A DNA stretch of 64,000 nucleotides from Apodospora peruviana (taxonomy: Eukaryota; Ascomycota; Sordariomycetes; Sordariales; Lasiosphaeriaceae): positions 2,604,001 to 2,668,000 of the forward strand of contig JAUEDM010000006.1 in NCBI GenBank assembly GCA_033439685.1, given 5' to 3'. Positions 57,902 through 64,000 of this stretch are shown piece after piece. The translations under genes were made by a program, and so were the position numbers. The notes beneath the pieces are model-generated. The model did no database searches, was not told the DNA's origin, and was given only the letters and a program-made list of their open reading frames with translations. The stretch's first letter is position 1. Each line of letters begins with the position of its first letter.

Positions 57902-58890
57902 CTAATAAGTACTCGTCACCTGTCCCTTCCCCTTCTTATTCTTTCGCGAACCCCCTCCTCCTCCTCCTCCCGACTGCTCTCCCTGTTCCGTGATGGTCGC
58001 TGGCCCAGAATCCTCCTTCTTTGACGATCCGGCAAGGAAAGCAGCCATATCGAAATTTCCAACCGGATTCGGCGCGCCAGCCTGGCCCGTCGCGGCTCCC
58101 ATGATACCGTTCATAGGGTTCGTCTTCTGTCTCTCTTCCCACTCGGCGCGCATCTCGGGGTCCACTGACAGACAGCCAATGTTAGTAATTTCGCAACAAA
58201 ACACCGAAGGAGGGCTGGGGTAGAGACGTACTGTTATCCACCAGATAGGGCATCCCCAGAAAGATACCCATACTGACCACCCCAAGAAGAACCATGGGGT
58301 TTCGGAGGATAGAAAAGAAGTTGACTGCCAACCAAATATTAGCTTTCCCTCGCACACATTCATTACAAGTCAATCGACAATAGGGGTAGGGAGAACATAC
58401 ATTTCGCCCGCTCCATGAAATACCCCTTCGTGCCCAGCACACGCACATCATACACCCCTTCGGTACTCAGTTTGACGGCTTCTCCTTTATTCCCCCAATC
58501 ATGCCCACGATACGTCTCCCACACCTTGACACCACCTGTTGAGTCAACATCCAGCCTCAGCGGCGCGAACGCGTGCGTCACGCAGCAAAATTCGACCAAG
58601 TACGACCCTGGCGGCAGGTCGCGCAGAACAAAAGTGTTGGCCGTCGACAGCCACGCCGTTTTTCGGGGCTGGCCGAACGTCGACAACGTCGCGTGCGTCG
58701 AGGGCGAGAGGACATAGGGATTGGGTATCGCGTTCGAGGCCGGTATGCGCAGGGTTATTAGTGATACTACTTGTCCTTGACCTTTTTGTGTCTCTTGGGA
58801 GTTGTGGGAGGAGGCGGAAGAGGAGAAGGCTGTCGTCGTCGTCGCGAGGAGGGCGGCGCAAACCCCGAGGATGGTTGATAGGAGTCTCAT
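57902..58890 (-). CDS. EMC7: ER membrane protein complex subunit 7 (EMC7)
   Basis: EMC7 is a lumenal-domain subunit of the EMC, which inserts membrane proteins into the ER. Three exons (minus strand): 58890-58401, 58324-58232 and 58164-57902, for 281 aa. A signal peptide (MRLLSTILGVCAALLATTTTA) is followed by the beta-sandwich domain with ITLRIPASN, FVLRDLPPGSYLVEFCCVTHAF and LDVDSTGGVKVWETYRG. The membrane helix RNPMVLLGVVSMGIFLGMPYL lies across exons 1-2. A cytosolic tail with DPEMRAEWEERQ and a Gly-run ends KKGKGQVTSTY. Donors are GTATGT and GTACGT. Confidence 0.92.
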
Positions 58891-59430
58891 CTTTCCTTAT
58901 GTTTGGGTATTTGTGTGTTTTTTATTGGTGGTAGAAGAAAGATGGAAAGTGGCCAAACTATGATCACAGCTTGCTTCACCGCACCGCGATTATGTACAGC
59001 AGCTAGCATCAAGGGAGGAGGGGATGGATGGATGGATACTGACGGCAGGGAGGTGAGGTCAGCCGTTAGTTGTGGCTGGAGTTTAAGGGCGCATTCCCCA
59101 CTGAAATGATTGGCATGATGGAACGCGGCCACCAACGACTGAAAATACACCGCTGGCCCCACAATAGGGGTCCTGATTGGCGACGGCTTACAGCAGGCTT
59201 GTGGCCACATTTCTGTATTGACAGACACCATCACCTCCCCCTCAACTAGTCAACACAATGGGAAATTTCCTTGCCCGCAGCAAAACGTATCCAGTTCAGG
59301 TAAGTAAATTCAACGCTTTAGATTTTATCAAGGCATACAGGCTGTGTGCTATTACCGCACCTATTTTCAACAACGACAAGACGGATATCCCAGGATCGCT
59401 AAACAAGTAACACAACAAATCGCAAAGTTA
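58891..59430. other. EMC7 promoter and MET17 3' flank
   Basis: 540 bp. It contains a short plus-strand start at 59258 followed by a consensus GTAAGT donor after 14 codons, described in the findings. Nothing else is supported. Confidence 0.55.
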
Positions 59431-61143
59431 TCAAACCACGACCGGAGCCGTCTCCTCAGTCTTGGCCTCCTCCTCCGCTGCCGGTGCCGCCTCGTCCTTG
59501 GTCGTCGCGGCCTCAGATGCCTTGAATGACTGCTCAAAGTCGGCAATGATGTCATCAATGTGCTCAGTACCCACGGAAATGCGGATAAGGTCCTGGATGG
59601 TTCGGTGAGTTGTGCGCCACGTCTCAAAGCTCCACAGGGCTTGCTTACCTCGGTGACGCCCGAGCTGATCTTCTCCTCGTCAGAGAGCTGCTCGTGTGTG
59701 GTGGTCCAGGGGTGAATGGCCAGGGTCTTGGAGTCGCCAACGTTAGCAAGGTTAGAGATGAGCTTGAAGCCGTCAACGATTTGGCTGCCGGCACCGCCAC
59801 CCTTGACACCGAAGCTCAACACGCCGCCGAAGCCGCGCTTCAGGTACTTCTTGGCCAACTCGTGCGAGGGATGGCTCTCCAGTCCCGGGTATGACACCCA
59901 CGAGACGTACAGGCTCTTCTCAAGGTACTTGGCTAGTGCAAGTGCATTCTGGGCGTGCCTCTCGGCACGGAGACTGAGCGTCTCGATTCCGATAATGAGC
60001 TGTTGCGCGGCGAACGGGTTCAGGCAAGCGCCAAGGTCTCTGAGGACCTCCACTCGGGCCCGGATGATGAAGGTGATGGGGCCAAAAGTCTCCCAGAACT
60101 TGAGGCCGTGGTAGCCATCAGAGGGCTCATTCATGTTGGGGAACCGGGCGGCGTGCTTGCCCCAGTCGAACTTGCCGCTGTCGACGATAACGCCGCCGAT
60201 TGTGGTCCCGTGGCCGCCGATCCACTTGGTCGCCGAGTGGACGACGATGTCGGCGCCATGGTCGATGGGTCGAACAAAATAGCCACCAGCTCCGAAGGTG
60301 TTGTCAACCTGCAAACGAGATCAGCAACTCGGGCAGGAACTACATCAATTCATACACAGGGCCAACATACCACAACCGGAACACCCTTGGAATGGGCAGC
60401 TGCGGCAATGGCCTCGAAGTCGGGGACGTTATAGCGGGGGTTGCCGATGCTCTCGATGTACACGGCCTTGGTCTTGTCGTCGATGGCGGCGATCAGGTCC
60501 TCGGGCTTGTCACCGTTGACAAACTTGGTGTTGATGCCAAGGCGAGGGAGCAGGACCTTGAGCTGGTTGTATGTGCCTCCGTACAAGTTGGACGTCGAGA
60601 CGATGTTGTCGCCGACCTGGGCCAGGGTCGCGATTGTGATGAATTGGGCCGCCTGGCCGGAGGATGTCGCCAGCGCAGCAACACCGCCCTCCAATGCTGC
60701 GATTCTCTTCTCAAACACATCGACCGTGGGGCTGTGGATGAGACGGGAGCAATTAGGATCTGACGTCCGAACTGAGAGTTATGGTGCGGCGGAGCTCTTA
60801 CTTCATTATCCTCGAGTAGATGTTGCCAAACTCCTTGAGGCCGAACAGGCGGGCGCCATGGGCAGAATCATTGAAGGTGAAGCTCTGTTGGAGGTTTCGT
60901 TAGCTGGCTTCTGGGCGTAGCTCGTGAACGAGTCTTCTCACAGTGGTGGCGTAGATGGGCACCGCTCGCGAGTTCGTGGTCGGGTCAGGTTCCTGGCTGT
61001 TCCATTGATCACCATGTTAGCATACTACTCGACGCCTTGTCATCGCTGGGGAATTTGTAAGAGTGAAGCTCTCCCTGAGCTTCTCTCGGCACGTACCCCG
61101 CGTGAAGCTGGAGGGTCTCGAAGTTCTTGCTGAGGTCAGACAT
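59431..61143 (-). CDS. MET17: O-acetylhomoserine sulfhydrylase (Met17/CysD)
   Basis: This PLP enzyme makes homocysteine from O-acetylhomoserine and sulfide. Six exons (minus strand): 61143-61097, 60996-60942, 60884-60802, 60731-60371, 60308-59649 and 59592-59431, for 455 aa. Motifs: FETLQLHAG, RAVPIYATTSFTF, IYSRIMNPTVDVFEKR, ALATSSGQAAQ, YGGTYNQ, VDNTFGAGG and the PLP-binding Lys210 in SATKWIGGHG. The last block DLIRISVGTEHIDDIIADFEQ ends the normal domain. An extra acidic Ala/Glu/Lys tail of about 35 residues follows and is not part of the usual family end. All introns are GT-AG. Strong motif order leaves little doubt about function. Confidence 0.94.
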
Positions 61144-63187
61144 GATTGCTAACTGGCAAGACGAGGGAGGTGATGAAGCTTTGGGGATTCAAAGGTAACA
61201 AAGGTAGTTGATCCAGAAATTATTTGAGAGGTTTAAATCAGACAGGCGTTCAAAAAGATGAGGACGAAGGGCCAGTATCTTGCGTGATCAATAAACTATC
61301 CACCCCTCTCTCCTTTGTCGAGGGGTTCCGTTCCCAGACTTATATGTCTTGAGGCTAGCCGATCGTCGCACGCACCATGGGCTACCCTTGTGAAGACTTG
61401 ATCCATTACAAAAAAAGAGCGTGTCTCGCGACCTGCAATGGACATGGAACTATTCCCCATACCGAAGTCGCAAGTGCTACTTTGGGAAGGTGTGGGGTGA
61501 GTTCCTCGAGCACGCAATCGCACCATCGAGTCACGGCTGCGCGGGGCAACAACCAAGCACTTCAAGGTACCGGACCACCAAGTGCCAAAGAGCGAGATTG
61601 ATCGTCAATTTCGAAAGGTGGCGGTCCCGGGTCCTTGGACTGTCAGCTTTGGCTGCTGTTTTCTACCAGGGAAGGAATGTGCCGCGGGCGGGCGCAGAGC
61701 GGTACGTTAGGTTGTCAAGGTCATGAAGTACGAGCATGCTGACTTGGATGAGAACCTCGATGGCCCAAGCAGCAGTTCACTGCCCCTCCAGAAAGCTTCC
61801 CGAGGCAGCATCCAGATCTAACTTAAACGGCTACCAGGGCGACTTCTCGATGTAACTATCTGCGGCTATATAGATCCAAGGCACGCAGATAATATTGCCG
61901 CCCTGTGAAAGCCCGACAACTTGCGTTAACCATTACTTACCTTGAGGCTTTTTAAGTCGACAGGGCAGGATATCCTCCGTCTTACACGATACATATGGCT
62001 GAACTTCCTTTTAGGCAGGCTGGGCATGCGTCCAGCCTCAGCAAATAACTGAACATATTACAAAAGGTGATGGCGTGTAAGTGGTGGTGGCGGGGTTGCG
62101 CGGGGTACTGTTTTGTTTGCTGGGATGGGGGTTGCTGTGCCTTTCTCTTCAAAACACCACCACCGCACACGCAGGACAGCTCGTGGAAGTTGCTGTTGTG
62201 TAACATGGGCGTTCCATCTTCAATGTTGATTCGGGATTGCATCGCGAGTTCAAACGTTGGATATTTAGGTGCTCCGAACCTCTGTCGAAATTAGTAACAT
62301 TGCCTTCTAGAGGAAAGCAGAGCGAGTTGCGTCGGGATGACGTGCCTATAAGACCATTGGACGTCATCCGCCAAGTGTGTTGATTCCATGGTTGTGGTTG
62401 ATTGGCCCTTTCTGGAGGCCACGGGCCAGCCACTCGAAATGAGCGACTTATAAAGTAGCTGTTGTGGCTTATTACAAGTCGGGGACCTCCAGCTGGGCAC
62501 AGTTTTCTAATTAGAATACATATTCGGTCTTCAGGGGGGATTCGATGCTCCCGATAACTCAACATGTCAAAGAGGGTTTCAACAGCATCTTGGTCGTATG
62601 TTTATGTATATATTTTGTATATCTATTCCCACAGGTTAAAAACAAATAATCAGAGGATGTATTTACGCCCCGCCCAAATTGCTCAAGTTACCTAGCTATC
62701 CAGTCCGCTTCATAATATATCTAAAGTAAATCACAACAACAGGTATAATAAGCATCAACAGTAAACCCCCTAGCAAGTTCTTTCGACAAAGGAGACCCAG
62801 TCCAGCTGGCCAATCCAAAGACCAGGCAGGGAGGCAAGATTTGGGCCCCTTAATCAACATCATCCTTTCCCTCTCCTTACCAGGTCTGGCTTCTGCCACC
62901 GCCTCCTCCTTTCCCCTCCAGCTCGATAGAAACCCACCCTTGGTCAGTCTTGCCGGCAAGCCACGGATCACCCGACCAAGACCCCGGCCGGGTCACCGGG
63001 ATGCTTATACGACTGTTCCAGGCCATGGTAATCTTTTTCTGCACCGTCATTTCCGGCTGCTGCTCTGGTAATTGGCGGTTGTACGGGCCATTCCCTCGAT
63101 ACGCTGCTGGCGGCTGTAATGCCGGCATTATCGATTTGTCGTCGACGTCGTCGTAGTAGTCCGTGTAGAATGATGATTCAGGTAGTC
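61144..63187. other. Intergenic, possible extended MARVEL gene tail
   Basis: 2 kb. The stretch 62877-63187 is open on the minus strand in a frame shifted from the MARVEL gene. The rest shows no supported gene. Confidence 0.5.
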
Positions 63188-63817
63188 TTAAGCCATAGTC
63201 TCCTTCATAGAAGGGCCGGGCATGGCGCCGGTGCCGTGTACGGGCCCCCGCATGGCGGAGGGCTTGCGAAACCCCGCCGCAAAAACGTCCTTGGCCAGAA
63301 GAAGCTGCGTCGCGGACCAGTTGAGCCACATGAAGGCGGCGAACGCGGCGTCGGCCTTGGCGGCGCCGCAGACGGTGCCGTGGCAGAAGAGGAGCCTGCT
63401 CATGAAGACGGCGAGAGAGACGAAGCCTGCGAACCAGAAGACCATGTTGGAGAACTCGATGCCGAGGGCGACATATGGATTTGATGCTGTTGAATGTCAA
63501 CAAAGTGTCCCAGGATTTGTGATTATAAGAGTACGGGGTGGTACCTTTAGGGAAGAACCTGGGCAGCCCTTCTACGACAGCGATCGAGATCAATGACCAC
63601 AACGAGGCAAAGATCAAGAAGTTGATTTGACCGGGCGAGGCCGTCAACGTGTCCATATTGTACCAGTTTGCAACTATTGCCAATAACGTCAGTTTATATC
63701 CAAATATCTGCAGTTTAGATTTGTTAAGAGCGGCATACCATATGCTGAGAGACCCAATACTACCAAAGAGAAGACCAGCTGAACGGCCCGGAAGGGAAGA
63801 ATCCAGTTGAAACCCAT
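63188..63817 (-). CDS. MARVEL-domain four-helix membrane protein
   Basis: Three exons (minus strand): 63817-63739, 63673-63545 and 63486-63188, for 168 aa. Four hydrophobic helices match the MARVEL layout: WILPFRAVQLVFSLVVLGLSAY, INFLIFASLWSLISIAVVEGL, FSNMVFWFAGFVSLAVFMSRL, and AFAAFMWLNWSATQLLLAK. CHGTVCGAAKAD lies before helix 4, as in fungal Nce102-like and other MARVEL proteins. These proteins organise membrane domains; the function here is inferred. The C-terminus as drawn ends PSMKETMA. A different frame just beyond has protein-like sequence and could be the real tail (see findings). Both introns are GT-AG. Confidence 0.75.
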
Positions 63818-63892
63818 CTTGAATGACTGCTGATTCCTGCCCCCTGTTGTATTGTGTGTTTGTCTTTTATATGCAGGACCAGAAGCGCGCGC

Positions 63893-63911
63893 GAGAGAGA
63901 GAGAGAGAGAA
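63893..63911. repeat. GA microsatellite upstream of MARVEL gene
   Basis: A run of GA dinucleotides preceded by GC dinucleotides, in the 5' leader or promoter of the MARVEL gene. Confidence 0.8.
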
Positions 63912-64000
63912 GAAGCAGAGAGTAATATAAAAGTATATATAAAAGGACAGCAGCAAACTAGTGCGCTTCAACGAAGTGAATGAGACGAGAGGAAAATAGA

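Overview
The window is nuclear DNA from a filamentous ascomycete (Pezizomycotina), most likely a Sordariomycete; the species cannot be named from the sequence alone. The evidence is compact genes about 3 kb apart on both strands, many 50-80 nt introns with GTAAGT/GTATGT-type donors and CTAAC-like branch sites, a Ser tRNA with a short intron after position 37, and a conserved fungal housekeeping gene set. I reconstructed exon structures by eye. Where exons are listed, the joined lengths are divisible by three and the joins restore conserved motifs.

Layout, left to right: the 3' end of an unidentified membrane-anchored protein; COX11 (cytochrome oxidase copper chaperone); RAV1 (RAVE complex, V-ATPase assembly); an intron-containing tRNA-Ser(GCU); VTI1 (SNARE) convergent with RRP12 (pre-ribosome export); SEC17 (alpha-SNAP); a GatC/Gta3-like mitochondrial amidotransferase subunit; a DUF726 lipase-like membrane protein; YPI1 (PP1 inhibitor-3); a DENN-domain RabGEF with an internal zinc finger; a 3.4 kb stretch with no gene I can support; TRAPPC13; a nine-exon KH-domain RNA-binding protein; ILV6 convergent with ornithine carbamoyltransferase; a DUF3712 vacuole-type membrane protein; a divergent mitoribosome pair (GEP3 GTPase and an Mrp49-type protein); PMT2 (protein O-mannosyltransferase); a Rab GTPase with a large insertion; a choline-transporter-like protein; a WWM1-like WW protein convergent with EMC7; O-acetylhomoserine sulfhydrylase; and a MARVEL-domain protein whose C-terminal frame is ambiguous.

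The genes fall into three themes. (1) Secretory and endomembrane work: VTI1, SEC17, DENN, TRAPPC13, Rab, EMC7, PMT2, RAV1. (2) Mitochondrial function: COX11, GatC-like, GEP3, Mrp49-like, and the matrix amino-acid enzymes ILV6 and OTC. (3) Amino-acid synthesis: ILV6, OTC, MET17. The only two TGASTCA (Gcn4/CPC1-type) sites I found lie upstream of ILV6 and of OTC.

I see no transposon, CRISPR array, phage, biosynthetic cluster or obvious undescribed system. The most interesting points are gene-structure oddities: three non-standard splice donors including a GC-AG intron in PMT2, a 22-nt exon and a frame-neutral intron in the KH gene, a frame conflict in the MARVEL gene, a uORF ending one base before the RAV1 start, a 63-residue insertion in the Rab G domain, and an unexplained 3.4 kb gap.
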